This document shows, one piece after another, positions 23,575 to 34,713 of a stretch of DNA of 64,000 bases. Source of the DNA: Aegilops tauschii subsp. strangulata (Eukaryota; Streptophyta; Magnoliopsida; Poales; Poaceae); contig NC_053036.3 in the NCBI RefSeq assembly GCF_002575655.3, forward strand, positions 647,240,736-647,304,735, written 5' to 3'. How positions within the stretch are numbered: position 1 is the stretch's first letter; every line of letters begins with the position of its first letter. A program made the position numbers and the translations under genes. The notes under the pieces are model-generated. The model saw only the letters and a program-made list of their open reading frames with translations, made no database searches and had not been told where the DNA came from.

Positions 23575-24868
23575 TTGATCTACAAGACATATTATAAAGA
23601 TTTTAGACTAAGTTCATGATAATTAAGTTCATCTAATCGTGTTATTCAATGAACTCCCACTCAGATAGACATCCCTCTAGTCATCTAAGTGAAACATGAT
23701 CCGAGTCAACTAGGCCTTGTCCGATCATCACGTGAGACGGACTAGTCAACATCGGTGAACATCTTCATGTTGATCGTATCTTCTATACGACTCATGCTCG
23801 ACCTTTCGGTCTTCCGTGTTCCGAGGCCATGTCTGTACATGCTAGGCTCATCAAGTCAACCTAAGTGTATTGCGTGAGTAAATCTGGCTTACACCCGTTG
23901 TATTCGAATGTTAGAATCTATCACACCCGATCATCACGTGGTGCTTCGAAACAACGAACCTTCGCAACGGTGCACAGTTAGGGGGAACACTTTCTTGAAA
24001 TTATTGCGAGGGATCATCTTATTTAAGCTACCGTCGTTCTAAGCAAATAAGATGTAAAACATGATAAACATCACATGCAATCAAATAGTGACATGATATG
24101 GCCAATATCATTTTGCTCCTTTGATCTCCATCTTCGGGGCGCCATGATCATCTTCGTCACCGGCATGACACCATGATCTCCATCATCATGATCTCCATCA
24201 TCGTGTCTTCATGAAGTTGTCACGCCAATGATTACTTCTACTTCTATGGCTAACGTGTTTAGCAATAAAGTAAAGTAATTTACATGGCGTTATTCAATGA
24301 CACGCAGGTCATACAAAAAATAAAGACAACTCCTATGGCTCGTGCCGGTTGTCATACTCATCGACATGCAAGTCGTGATTCCTATTACAAGAACATGATC
24401 AATCTCATACATCACATATATTTCATTCATCACATCCTTTTGGCCATATCACATCACAAGACATATGCTGCAAAAACAAGTTAGAAGTCCTCTAATTGTT
24501 GTTGCAAGTTTTTACGTGGCTGCTATAGGTTTCTTAGCAAGAACGTTTCTTACCTACGCCAAAACCACAACGTGATATGCCAATTTCTATTTACCCTTCA
24601 TAAGGACCCTTTTCATCGAATCCGTTCCGACTAAAGTGGGAGAGACAGACACCCGCTAGCCACCTTATGCAACTAGTGCATGTCAGTCGGTGGAACCTGT
24701 CTCACGTAAGCGTACGTGTAAGGTCGGTCCGGGCCGCTTCATCCCACGATGCCGCCGAAACAAGATAAGACTAGTAGTGGCAAGAAAATTGACAACATCT
24801 ACGCCCACAACAAGTTTGTGTTCTACTCGTGCATAGAAACTACGCATAGACCTAGCTCATGATGCCAC
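23575..24868 (-). other. Angela 5' leader with primer-binding site
   Basis: This is the untranslated leader between the 5' LTR and gag. No ORF of interest is present. Next to the LTR (24,850-24,866) the minus strand reads TGGCATCATGAGCTAGG, a diverged initiator-Met tRNA PBS. It resembles the leader of Copia X at 38,160-39,409. Confidence 0.8.
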
Positions 24869-26578
24869 TGTTGGGGATCGTTGCAGAAATTAAAAGAAAT
24901 TTACGCATCACCAAGAACAATCTATGGAGTCTTCTAGCAACGAGAGGGAAAAGAGTGCATCTACATACCCTTGTAGATTGCGAGCGGAAGCGTTCATGAG
25001 AACGGGGTTGATGGAGTCGTACTCGTCGTGATCCAAATCACCGATGATCCTAGCGCCGAACGGACGGCACCTCCGCGTTCAACACACGTACGGAGCAGCG
25101 ACGTCTCCTCCTTCTTGATCCAGCAAGGGGGGAGGAGAGGTTGATGAAGATCCAGCAGCACGATGGCGTGGTGGTGGAAGTAGCGGGAGTCCGACAGGGC
25201 TTCGCCAAGCGCTGCGGGAGGAGGGAGATGTGTCACGGGAGGGAGAGGGAGGCGCCAGGGCTTGGGTGCTGCTGCCCTCCCTCCCCCCCTCTATATATAG
25301 GGCCCCTGGGGGGGCGCCGGCCCTAGGAGATGCAATCTCCAAGGGGGGGCGGCGGCCAAGGGGGTGGCTTGCCCCCCAAGCCAAGTGGGGCGCCCCCACC
25401 CCTAGGGTTTCCAACCCTAGGCGCAGGGGGAGGCCCAAGGGGGGCGCCCCAGCCCACCAGGGGCTGGTTCCCCTCCCACTTCAGCCCATGGGGCCCTCCG
25501 GGATAGGTGGCCCCACCCGGTGGACCCCCGGGACCCTTCCGCTGGTCCCGATACAATACCGGTGACCCCCGAAACTTTCCCGGTGGCCGAAACTGGACTT
25601 CCAATATATAATTCTTCACCTCCGGACCATTTCGGAACTCCTCGTGACATCAGGGATCTCATCCGGGACTCCGAACAACTTTCGGGTTACCGCATGCTAG
25701 TATCTCTACAACCCTAGCGTCACCGAACCTTAAGTGTGTAGACCCTACGGGTTCGGGAGACATGCAGACATGACCGAGACGACTCTCCGGTCAATAACCA
25801 ACAGCGGGATCTGGATACTCATGTTGGCTCCCACATGTTCCACGATGATCTCATCGGATGAACCACGATGTCGAGGATTCAATCAATCCCACAATTCCCT
25901 TTTTCAATCGGTACGTTACTTGCCCGAGATTCGATCGTGGGTATCCCAATACCTTGTTCAATCTCGTTACCGGCAAGTCACTTTACTCGTACCGTAATGC
26001 ATGATCCCGTGACCAAACACTTGGTCACATTGAGCTCATTATGATGATGCATTACCGAGTGGGCCCAAAGATACCTCTCCGTCATACGGAGTGACAAATC
26101 CCAGTCTCGATTCGTGCCAACCCAACAGACACTTTCGGAGATACCCGTAGTGCACCTTTATAGCCACCCAGTTACGTTGTGACGTTTGGCACACCCAAAG
26201 CACTCCTACGGTATCCGGGAGTTGCACAATCTCATGGTCTAAGGAAATGATACTTGACATTTGGAAAAGCTCTAGCAAACGAACTACACGATCTTGTGCT
26301 ATGCTTAGGATTGGGTCTTGTCCATCACATCATTCTCCTAATGATGTGATCCCGTTATCAATGACATCCAATGTCCATAGTCAGGAAACCATGACTATCT
26401 GTTGATCAATGAGCTAGTCAACTAGAGGCTCACTAGGGACATGTTGTGGTCTATGTATTCACACATGTATTACGATTTCCGGATAACATAATTATAGCAT
26501 GAACAATAGACAATTATCATGAACAAGGAAATATAATAATAACCATTTTATTATTGCCTTTAGGGCATATTTCCAACA
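24869..26578 (-). repeat. 5' LTR of Angela-like element
   Basis: The LTR is 1,710 bp and pairs with 17,854-19,558. It would drive transcription leftwards; a TATA-like 'ctatatatagggcc' lies near 25,292. Confidence 0.93.
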
Positions 26579-26583
26579 GTGCT

Positions 26584-26979
26584 TGCCAAGTTTTGCATTC
26601 AAAATAGGTGTAGGTGTTTGCGTTGTATAATTTTGCGTGGAAAGTATAACCATGCTCGGTCTTCAAATAAACTCTCTTTACCTCCATAGTAGTTTTCATA
26701 GGACTGAAACCTATCTTATCCAAGACAAAAACTCTTTCATGGCAGGGGATACGCTAGTAGAATAGTAAACAATTTAAATTATAAGCTGAAGCAAATGAAG
26801 CAGATGTCATGCTTAATTACAAAAAAAGACTTGTCATTGTGACTTACCATATCCACTTCGAAGTTCTCGTCCAGCTTGATGCTGAAGCGCCTATCATCAT
26901 CTAGGAAGATTCTGTCGCACATGCCGTGCTCATCTTCGCAGTATTCGCAAATACCGAAATCCTTTTCGTCGTCAGACAT
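26584..26979 (-). pseudogene. CACTA-borne B3-like gene, 5' exons
   Basis: This is the first half of the gene continued at 17,024-17,853. Exon 1 starts MSDDEKDFGICEYCEDEHGM at 26,979 and runs through RRFSIKLDENFEVDMVSHND to a GTAATT donor near 26,823. The next exon (about 26,584-26,745) reads IPCHERVFVLDKIGFSPMKT, then VKRVYLKTEHGYTFHAKLYN, and reaches CKTWQAL at the Angela insertion. Without Angela it would join CKTYAFEHDMVITFDI in frame. The Y element at 9,380-9,830 has a homologue. The product resembles B3-like proteins carried by Triticeae CACTA elements; this is inference. Confidence 0.5.
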
Positions 26980-27029
26980 TTCCTATGTTCATAGTTGAAA
27001 CATTAATTGAAAATCGATCGAAGGCAACT

Positions 27030-27230
27030 ACCAGGATACTCAACACACAAATCCGGGGCACTCGATATTTCCTACATATTCTGGCATAAGTTATGCCAAA
27101 ATTCACGGAAAAATCCGGCATGACCTTTGCTAAAATAGGGACATATCGAGCGCCTGAAATTTGCCGGAACGGAAATGAAATCAACACTCCGGCAAAACAT
27201 AGGCCACTCGGAGGTGTAACCTACAAACAT
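27030..27230. repeat. Fold-back segment in CACTA Z
   Basis: 'ggcactcgatatttcctacatattctggcataa' type sequence pairs imperfectly with the inverted 'catgacctttgctaaaatagggacatatcgagcgcc'. It is homologous to 10,437-10,634 in CACTA Y. Confidence 0.55.
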
Positions 27231-27474
27231 GACTGGCCACTTGGGCAAGCACATATCCTATTTGAGCAACACAAGATATACATTTCAAAATATCTTATAG
27301 GACTCATATTGACATGAGAATTCAATAAGCAAAACCAAATCGTAAAATAAATAAGTATTCAAATTAGCATGCATTCAATAAGCAAAAGTAAATCATCTCG
27401 TGCGTCCGTACATCGTCGAATATTATCACTAATACATTCCGAATAGTATGATACATATAACATCACTAATACAA

Positions 27475-27783
27475 CTAAAACCCTAGCGAACGACGGGTAT
27501 CGGCGCGGGCGGTGGACACCCAAAGAGAAGGAACCATCACAGGATCATAGCTCCAGTGTGATCCCTGGAGAACCTGCAAGGTATTGGAGAACCTGTGCTC
27601 CAACGCAACCAAGTAGCGACGGACGTGCGTGTCCTCCTTGCTGACACGGTGACGTACCACCTCCGCGGGGTCCTCAACCCTCTGGACCGTTACTGGCCCA
27701 CGCGACCGCCACCAAAGAAGGTTCGGGTCAACGACGGGCTGATTCCTCACCAAGCTGCACCCCCGGTAGGTAGCGCCTCCCAA
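27475..27783 (-). CDS. Small unknown ORF in CACTA Z
   Basis: This 102-codon minus-strand frame contains VQRVEDPAEVVRHRVSKED, then HVRRYLVALEHRFSNTLQVL and VMVPSLWVSTARADTRRSLGF-stop. I recognise the style of small ORFs in grass CACTA elements but no named domain. It may be the last exon of a longer gene, since the upstream sequence is also GC-rich (27,784-27,900). Function is unknown. Confidence 0.35.
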   Translation of the reverse strand: MGGATYRGCSLVRNQPVVDPNLLWWRSRGPVTVQRVEDPAEVVRHRVSKEDTHVRRYLVALEHRFSNTLQVLQGSHWSYDPVMVPSLWVSTARADTRRSLGF

Positions 27784-28084
27784 TACCAGCCCGGCGGAGC
27801 CCAGTCCCGGACATGGCCCATCTGGTCAAGCAGGTGTCCTCCGCCGAGTCGACAACGAGGATGCGGGATAGGCAACGTCGACGTCGATGCGGGAATAATT
27901 GCTTTAACTAAACAAATAACAACAAATGTGACATGTTCAACTAGTTCTATTAATTCAACTAGTTCTTACTAAAAATAAACTTACTATAAATAAAAATAAA
28001 CTAGTACCTAATTAGTACCTAGTTCTTACTAACTAATTAGTACCTAGGAACTACTGCCCTAATTGCCATCTAATATGATGAACC

Positions 28085-28484
28085 TAGGGGTGGAAAGTGG
28101 TAGCGGATAATCCGAAATATCCGATATTCGTATTCGATCGGATATTCCAATTATCCAACCTAAAAGTCAAATAACTGGTCAAATTTTACTCGTTTTATGA
28201 TTAATCTTAGAAATTATTATGCATTACAATAGTGTTTATTCATAAACCTATCTATCATTAACTTATTGTATGTCACAAGTTGAATACTTCATGTCACATA
28301 GCTATTGACTAATACACTTAAGCAATATGTCGCTATTATTCGTATCCGTTCCGAATCAAGAAAACATCTGAGCGGCATCCGTATCCGATAACATCCATAC
28401 TCGCATTCGTATTCGTTTTGCAAATATGAAAACGGAAGTGGCAAGAGCACTATCCGATCCGCATCCGATTCGTTTCCACCCATA
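28085..28484. mobile_element. hAT-type MITE, 400 bp
   Basis: Terminal inverted repeats TAGGGGTGGAAA / TATGGGTGGAAA are flanked by a perfect 8-bp TSD GATGAACC (28,077-28,084 and 28,485-28,492). The element has no coding capacity. It is inserted in CACTA Z. Confidence 0.92.
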
Positions 28485-28559
28485 GATGAACCCTAACTAA
28501 TTTGATGCAATTAAAATTTGAAGACCCCTAGGAAAAGGTAGGGGAGGGGGAGGAGCAGG

Positions 28560-28800
28560 CGTGCTCACCTTGGGTGCCTGCGGCGAGGGAGGGGCAGGCG
28601 GCGTCGAGGTCGGGGTCGGGGCTCGGGCGCGCGGCGGAGGGAGGCGTCGAGGTCGGGGTCGGGGGCGGCGTCGAATCCGGGGTCGGGGGCGGCGTCGAGG
28701 GTGTGCAGAGAGCGACGGGAGAGCGCGCGGCGGCCGACGGACGATGGTGGTGGCGACAACGGAGGAGTTGGGATTTGGGGGAAGTGGCCGTGGGGAAGAA
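28560..28800. repeat. GC-rich 'ggtcggggtcgggggcggcgtcga' repeats in CACTA Z
   Basis: Short imperfect tandem units are visible at 28,600-28,705. Open frames here on both strands are compositional and I do not call a gene. Confidence 0.6.
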
Positions 28801-28839
28801 CGAACCGCGCGGTTAAGTCAAAAGTAGCAGCAGAGCGTT

Positions 28840-29290
28840 CAGGGAAGTGCGCAACTGCTAAGTTAGCTATAGCGCGTTCCCGGATATGCGCTACTGCTAT
28901 TCCTTTCTCTTTTTTCCCCTTTTTCATTTAGTTTTCTTTACATTTTATTTGTTTCCTTTCTCCTTTTTCTATTTCTTTTATTTCATTTACTTTTCTATTT
29001 GCTTTCCATATAATTGTATTTCCTTTAGCAGTAGCGCCTTTCTGCGTAAACGCACTCCTACAAAGCAAGTAGCGGTAGCGCTGTTTGTCGTAGATCGCTA
29101 CTACTATGTGTAGCCTATCGGCTTAGCAGTGGGAATTTTAGTAGTAGCGCTTTTATCTTCAGGCGTGCTACTGCTAAAATTATATCTGTAGCGCTGTTTA
29201 CACCAACGCGCTACTGCTACTTAGCACTAGCGTGCTTTTTTAACACGCGCTACTACTAAAGTTCTGTGTATAAAGTTTTCCCTAGTAGTG
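28840..29290. repeat. CACTA Z right subterminal repeats and TIR
   Basis: Many copies of 'agcagtagcgc' / 'gcgctactgcta' in both orientations lead into the terminal CACTA sequence. They match the left subterminal region 16,301-16,510. Confidence 0.85.
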
Positions 29291-29293
29291 TAA

Positions 29294-29427
29294 CCATCAA
29301 GACTTGATGCTATTTCTTGATTTCTACCTTCACCGATTTTAGCATCGCGAGGGAATCGTTTTCGTTATCTCTTGCATATTATAGTTCATCATGAAGTTCT
29401 AGTAACTTGGTGATTGTGACTAGACAA
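29294..29427 (-). pseudogene. Copia X gag fragment between CACTA Z and Gypsy
   Basis: This 134-bp piece is homologous to 22,940-23,075 of the Angela gag ('catcaagacttgatg...gaagttc'). It belongs to gag of Copia X and is bounded by the CACTA TSD on the left and the Gypsy TSD on the right. Confidence 0.85.
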
Positions 29428-31011
29428 TGCTACCTCTTGAGCACTGCGTTGGTTTTCCCTTGAAGAGGAAAGGGTGATGCAGCAAAGTAGCGTAAGTATT
29501 TCCCTCAGTTTTTGAGAACCAAGGTATCAATCCAGTAGGAGGCTACACGCAAGTCCCTCGCACCTACACAAACAAATAAATCCTCGCAACCAACGCGATA
29601 AGGGGTTGTCAATCCCTACACGGTCACTTACGAGAGTGAGATCTGATAGATATGATAGGATAATATTTTTGGTATTTTTGTGATAAAGATGCAAAGTAAA
29701 GAAAGTAAATAATAACGGCAAAAGAAATAGCTAAGTGTTGGAAGACTAATATGATGGAAAATAGACCCGAGGGCCATAGGTTTCACTAGTGGCTTCTCTC
29801 AAGAGCATAAGTATTTTACGGCGGGTGAACAAATTACTGTTGAGCAATTGACAGAATTGAGCATAGTTATGAGAATATCTAGGTATGATCATGTATATAA
29901 TCACGTTCGAGACAAGTAGACCGACTCCTGCCTGCATGTACTACTATTACTCCACACATCGACCGCTATCCAGCATGCATCTAGAGTATTAAGTTCATAA
30001 GAACAGAGTAACGCTTTAAGCAAGATGACATGATGTGGAGGTATAAATTCATGCAATATGATAAAAAAAACCATGTTGTTATCCTCGATGGCAACAATAC
30101 AATACGTGCCTTGCTGCCCCTACTGTCACTGGGAAAGGACACCGCAAGATTGAACCCAAAGCTAAGCACTTCTCCCATTGCAAGAAAGATCAATCTAGTA
30201 GGCCAAACCAAACTGATAATTCGAAGAGACTTGCAAAGATATATAACCAATCATACATAAAAGAATTCAGAAGATTCAAATATTGTTCATAGATAAACTT
30301 GATCATAAACCCACAATTCATCGGTCTCAACAAACACACCGCAAAAGAAGATTACATCGAATAGATCTCCATGAGAGAGGGGGAGAACATTGTGTTGAGA
30401 TCCAAAAAGAGAGAAGAAGCCATCTAGATAATAACTATGGACCCGAAGGTCTGAGGTAAACTACTCACACTTCATCGGAGAGGCTATGGTGTTGATGTAG
30501 AAGCCCTCTGTGATCGATGCCCCCTCCAGCGGAGCTCCGGAACAGGCCCCAAGAAGGGATCTCACGGGTAGAGAAGGTTGCGGCGGTGGAATTAGGTTTT
30601 TGGCTCCGTATCTGATCGTTTGGGGGTACGTAGGTATATATAGGAGGAAGGAGTACGTCGGTGGAGCAACATGGGGCCCACGAGGGTGGAGGGCGCGCGC
30701 AGGGGGGTAGGCGCGCCCCCTACCTCGTGGCTTCCTGGTGGCTTTCTTGACGTAGGGTCCAAGTCCTCTGGATCACGTTCGTTCCGAAAATCACGTTCCC
30801 GAAGGTTTCATTCTGTTTGGACTCCGTTTGATATTCTTTTTCTGCGAAACTCTGAAATAGGCAAAAAACAGCAATTCTGGGCTGGGCCTCCGGTTAATAG
30901 GTTAGTCTCAAAAATAATATAAAAGTGAATAATAAAGCCCAATAATGTCCAAAACAGAAGATAATATAGCATGGAGCAATCAAAAATTATAGATACGTTG
31001 GAGACGTATCA
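29428..31011 (-). repeat. 3' LTR of Gypsy element
   Basis: The LTR is about 1,584 bp and near-identical to 36,104-37,675 apart from small indels. A TATA-like 'gtatatataggagg' lies near 30,633. Confidence 0.92.
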
Positions 31012-33803
31012 AGCATCCCCAAGCTTAATTCCTGCTCGTCCTCGAGTAGCTAAATGATAAAAATAGAATTTTTGATGCGGAATGCTACTTGGCATAATTT
31101 CAATGTAATTCTTCTTAATTGTGGTATGAATATTCAGATCCGAAAGATTCAAGACAAAAGTTAAATATTGACATAAAAATAATAATACTTCAAGCATACT
31201 AACTAAGCAATTATGTATTCTCGAAATAACATGGCCAAAGAAAGTTATCCCTACAAAATCATATAGTCTGGCTATGCTCTATCTTCACCACACAAAATAT
31301 TTAAATCATGCACAACCCCGATGACAAGCCAAGCAATTGTTTCATACTTTTGACGTTCTCAAACTTTTTCAATCTTCACGCAATACATGAGCGTGATCCA
31401 TGGACATAGCACTATATGTGGAATAGAATGGTGGTTGTGGAGAAGACAAAAAGGAGAAGATAGTCTCACATCAACTAGGCGTATCAACGGGCTATGGAGA
31501 TGCCCATCAATAGATATCAATGTGAGTGAGTAGGGATTGCCATGCAACGGATGCACTAGAGCTATAAGTATATGAAAGCTCAACAAAAGAAACTAAGTGG
31601 TTGTGCATCCAACTTGCTTGCTCATGAAGACCTAGGGCATTTTGAGGAAGCCCATCATTGGAATATACAAGCCAAGTTCTATAATGAAAAATTCCCACTA
31701 GTATATGAAAGTGATATCATAGGAGACTCTCTATCATGAAGATCATGGTGCTACTTTGAAGCACAAGTGTGGTAAAAGGATAGTAACATTGTCCCTTCTC
31801 TCTTTTTCTCTCATCATTTTTATTGTTTGGGCCTTTTTTCTCTTTTTTTATGGCCTCTTTTCTTTTCTTTTTTTTCGTCCGGAGTCTCATCCCGACTTGT
31901 GGGGGAATCATAGTCTCCATCATCCTTTCCTCACTTGGGACAATGCTCTAAAAATGATGACCATCACACTTTTATTTTCTTACAACTCAATACTTAGAAC
32001 AAAATATAACTCTATATGAATGCCTCCGGCGGTGTACCGGGATATGCTATGAATCAAGAGTGACATGTATGAAAGAATTATGAACGGTGGCTTTGCCACA
32101 AATACAATGTCAACTACATGATCATGCAAAGCGATATGACAATGATGGAGCGTGTCATAATAAACGAAACGGTGGTAAGTTGCATGGCAATATATCTCGG
32201 AATGGCTATGGAAATGCCATGATAGGTAGGTATGGTGGTTGTTTTGAGGAAGGTATATGGTGGGTGTATGATACCGGCGAAAAGTGCGCGGTATTAGAGA
32301 GGCTAGCAATGGTGGAAGGAAGAAAAGTGTGTATAATCCATGGACTCAACATTAGACATAAAGAACTCATATACTTTTTGCAAAAATCTACAAGTTATCA
32401 AAGCAAAGTATTATGCGCATGCTCCTAGGGGGATAGATTGGTAGGAAAAGACCATCGCTCGTCCCCGACCGCCACTCATAAGGAAGACAATCAATAAATA
32501 AATCATGCTCCGACTTCATCACATAACGGTTCACCATACGTGCATGCTACGGGAATCACAAACTTTAACACAAGTATTTCTCAAATTCAAAACTACTCAA
32601 CTAGCATGACTCTAATATCACCATCTTCATATCTCAAAACAATTATCAAGCATCAAACTTCTCATAGTATTCAACAAACTCATAAGAATTTTTCCTTTAC
32701 TAATCTTGTATGCCTATTATTATTAAAGCAAACTACCATGCTGTTTTCTAGGACTCTCAAAATAATCTAAGTGAAGCATGAGAGAACAATAGTTTCTATA
32801 AAACAAAATCACCACCGTGCTCTAAAAGATATAAGTGAAGCACTAGAGCAAAAACTATATAACTCAAAAGATATAAGTGAAGCACATATAGTATTCTAAT
32901 AATTTCCGAATCATGTGTGTCTCTCTCAAAAGGCGTGTACAGCAAGGATGATTGTGGTAAACTAGAAATAAAAGACTCAAATCATACAAGACGCTCCAAG
33001 CAAAACACATATCATGTGGTGAATAAAAATATATCTCCAAGTAAAGTTACCGACGGAAGTAGACGAAAGAGGGGATGCCTTCCGGGGCATCCCCAAGCTT
33101 TGGCTTTTTGGTGTCCTTAGATTATCTTGGGGGTGCCATGGACATCCCCAAGCTTAGGCTCTTGCCACTCCTTGTTCCATAATCCATCAAATCTTTCACC
33201 CAAAACTTGAAAACTTCACAACACAAAACTTAGCAGAAAATCTCGTGAGCTCCGTTAGCGAAAGAAAAAAAAAGACCACTTCAAGGTACTGTAATGAACT
33301 CATTCTTTATTTATATTGGTGTTAAACCTACTGTATTCCAACTTCCCTATGGTTTATAAACTATTTTACTAGCCATAGATTCATCAAAATAAGCAAACAA
33401 CACACGAAAAACAGAATCTGTCAAAAACAGAACAGTCTGTAGTAATCTGTAACTAACGCAAACTTCTGGAACTCCAAAAAATCAGCCAAAATACGACGAC
33501 CTAGAGCATTTGTTTATTTATCAGCAGCAATTGGAGTCAATATTTTATCACGTTCTGGTGATTTTTAACAATTATTTTCGTGAATAGAAAGTTTCTGGAA
33601 ATCACAGCAAGATCAAATAACTATCATCCAAGAAGATCCTATAGGTTTAACTTGGCAAAAACACTAATTAAAACATAAAAACACATCTAACCAGAGGCTA
33701 GATCAAATATTTATTCCACGACAGAAAGGAAATATATTGGGTTGTCTCCCAACAAGCGCTTTTCTTTAAAGCCTTTTAGCTAGGCATTGAAGCAAGGATA
33801 GAT
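31012..33803 (-). other. Gypsy non-coding internal region
   Basis: No frame of the expected pol genes is seen across 2.8 kb. The segment has 'ggggcatccccaagctt' duplicated as 'ggacatccccaagctta' (33,083-33,155) and again beside the LTR (31,012-31,025), which includes the polypurine tract. It is AT-rich with (gaagca-ctagag) type short repeats at 32,770-32,890. Confidence 0.75.
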
Positions 33804-34628
33804 CTAGGTATTGCCATCTTTGGTAGGCAATCCATAAGTGGCTCTCATGATAGATTCATATGGTAATTTTATTTTCTTCCTAGGGAAGTGTTCCATGCCT
33901 TTCTTTAATGGAAATTGGAATCTAATATTCCCTTCCTTCATATCAATAATTGCACCAATCGTTCTAAGGAAAGGCCTACCAAGAATAATAGGACATGAAG
34001 GATTGCAATCTATATCAAGAACGATAAAATCTACGGGCACATAGTTCCTATTTGCAACAATAAGAACATCATTAATTCTTCCCATAGGTTTCTTAATAGT
34101 GGAATCCGCAAGGTGCAAGTTTAAAGAGCAATCATCAAAATCACGGAAACCTAACAAATCGCACAAAGTTTTTGGAATCGTGGAAACACTAGCACCCAAA
34201 TCACACAAAGCATAGCATTCATGATCTTTAATTTTAATTTTAATAGTAGGTTCCCACTCATCATAAAGTTTTCTAGGGATAGAGACTTCCAACTCAAGCT
34301 TTTCTTCATAAGATTGCATCAAAGCATCAACGATATGTTTGGTAAAAGCTTTATTTTGACTATAAGCATGAGGAGAATTTAGCACGGATTGCAACAAGGA
34401 AATACAATCTATCAAAGACCAATTATCATAATTAAATTCCTCGAAATCCAAAATAGTGGGTTCATTAACATCTAATGTTTTGATTTCTTCAATCCCACTT
34501 TTATCAATTTTAGCATCAAGATCTAAAATCTCCGAATTTTTGGAACGCCTTCTAGGTAAAGGTGGATCATATTCAGTCCCATCATTATCAAGATTCATAT
34601 TGCAAAATAAAGATTTAATAGGGGACAC
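33804..34628 (-). CDS. Gypsy aspartic protease region
   Basis: This 274-codon minus-strand frame carries a retropepsin-like domain with YALCDLGASVSTIPKTLCDL (active-site D-S/T-G-A is D-L-G-A here), then VDFIVLDIDCNPSCPIILGR and PFLRTIGAIIDMKEGNIRFQ. These are typical of the protease that follows gag in Athila elements. In a functional element it would process Gag. The Leu in place of Ser/Thr next to the catalytic Asp is seen in this lineage but may reduce activity. The frame starts MSPIKSLFCNMNLDNDGTEY and is separated from gag (34,714) by a short gap, so either a frameshift or a separate ORF. Confidence 0.82.
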   Translation of the reverse strand: MSPIKSLFCNMNLDNDGTEYDPPLPRRRSKNSEILDLDAKIDKSGIEEIKTLDVNEPTILDFEEFNYDNWSLIDCISLLQSVLNSPHAYSQNKAFTKHIVDALMQSYEEKLELEVSIPRKLYDEWEPTIKIKIKDHECYALCDLGASVSTIPKTLCDLLGFRDFDDCSLNLHLADSTIKKPMGRINDVLIVANRNYVPVDFIVLDIDCNPSCPIILGRPFLRTIGAIIDMKEGNIRFQFPLKKGMEHFPRKKIKLPYESIMRATYGLPTKDGNT

Positions 34629-34713
34629 ATCAATAGCTTTTAGATCTTCAACTTTGTTTTCATAAAAATTAGAAGAACACGCTTTTATAAAGCAATCTTA
34701 CTTAGCACGCATC

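Larger units (their letters stand above)
17854..26578 (-). mobile_element. Angela/BARE-1-like Copia retrotransposon, full length
   Basis: This is a complete minus-strand element with LTRs 17,854-19,558 (3') and 24,869-26,578 (5'), LTR ends TGTTGG...CCAACA, and a perfect TSD GTGCT (17,849-17,853 and 26,579-26,583). The interior holds gag, protease, integrase, RT and RNase H in Copia order. The LTRs differ by only scattered substitutions and a few small indels by eye (for example four bases present at 18,893 and absent at 25,892), which implies a fairly recent insertion. The coding region nevertheless has several stops and frameshifts. Confidence 0.95.
16301..29290. mobile_element. CACTA transposon Z, complete ends, carrying nested elements
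   Basis: The element starts CACTACTAGGGAAAACCCTA at 16,301 and ends ...GTTTTCCCTAGTAGTG at 29,290. It is flanked by a 3-bp TSD TAA (16,298-16,300 and 29,291-29,293). Both subterminal regions are filled with 'gtagtagcgc' repeats in both orientations (16,315-16,510 and 28,840-29,270), where a CACTA transposase would bind. Removing Angela (17,854-26,578) leaves about 4.3 kb. No TNP2-type transposase frame is visible, so it is non-autonomous. It carries a B3-like multi-exon gene remnant. The target was gag of Copia X. Confidence 0.9.
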
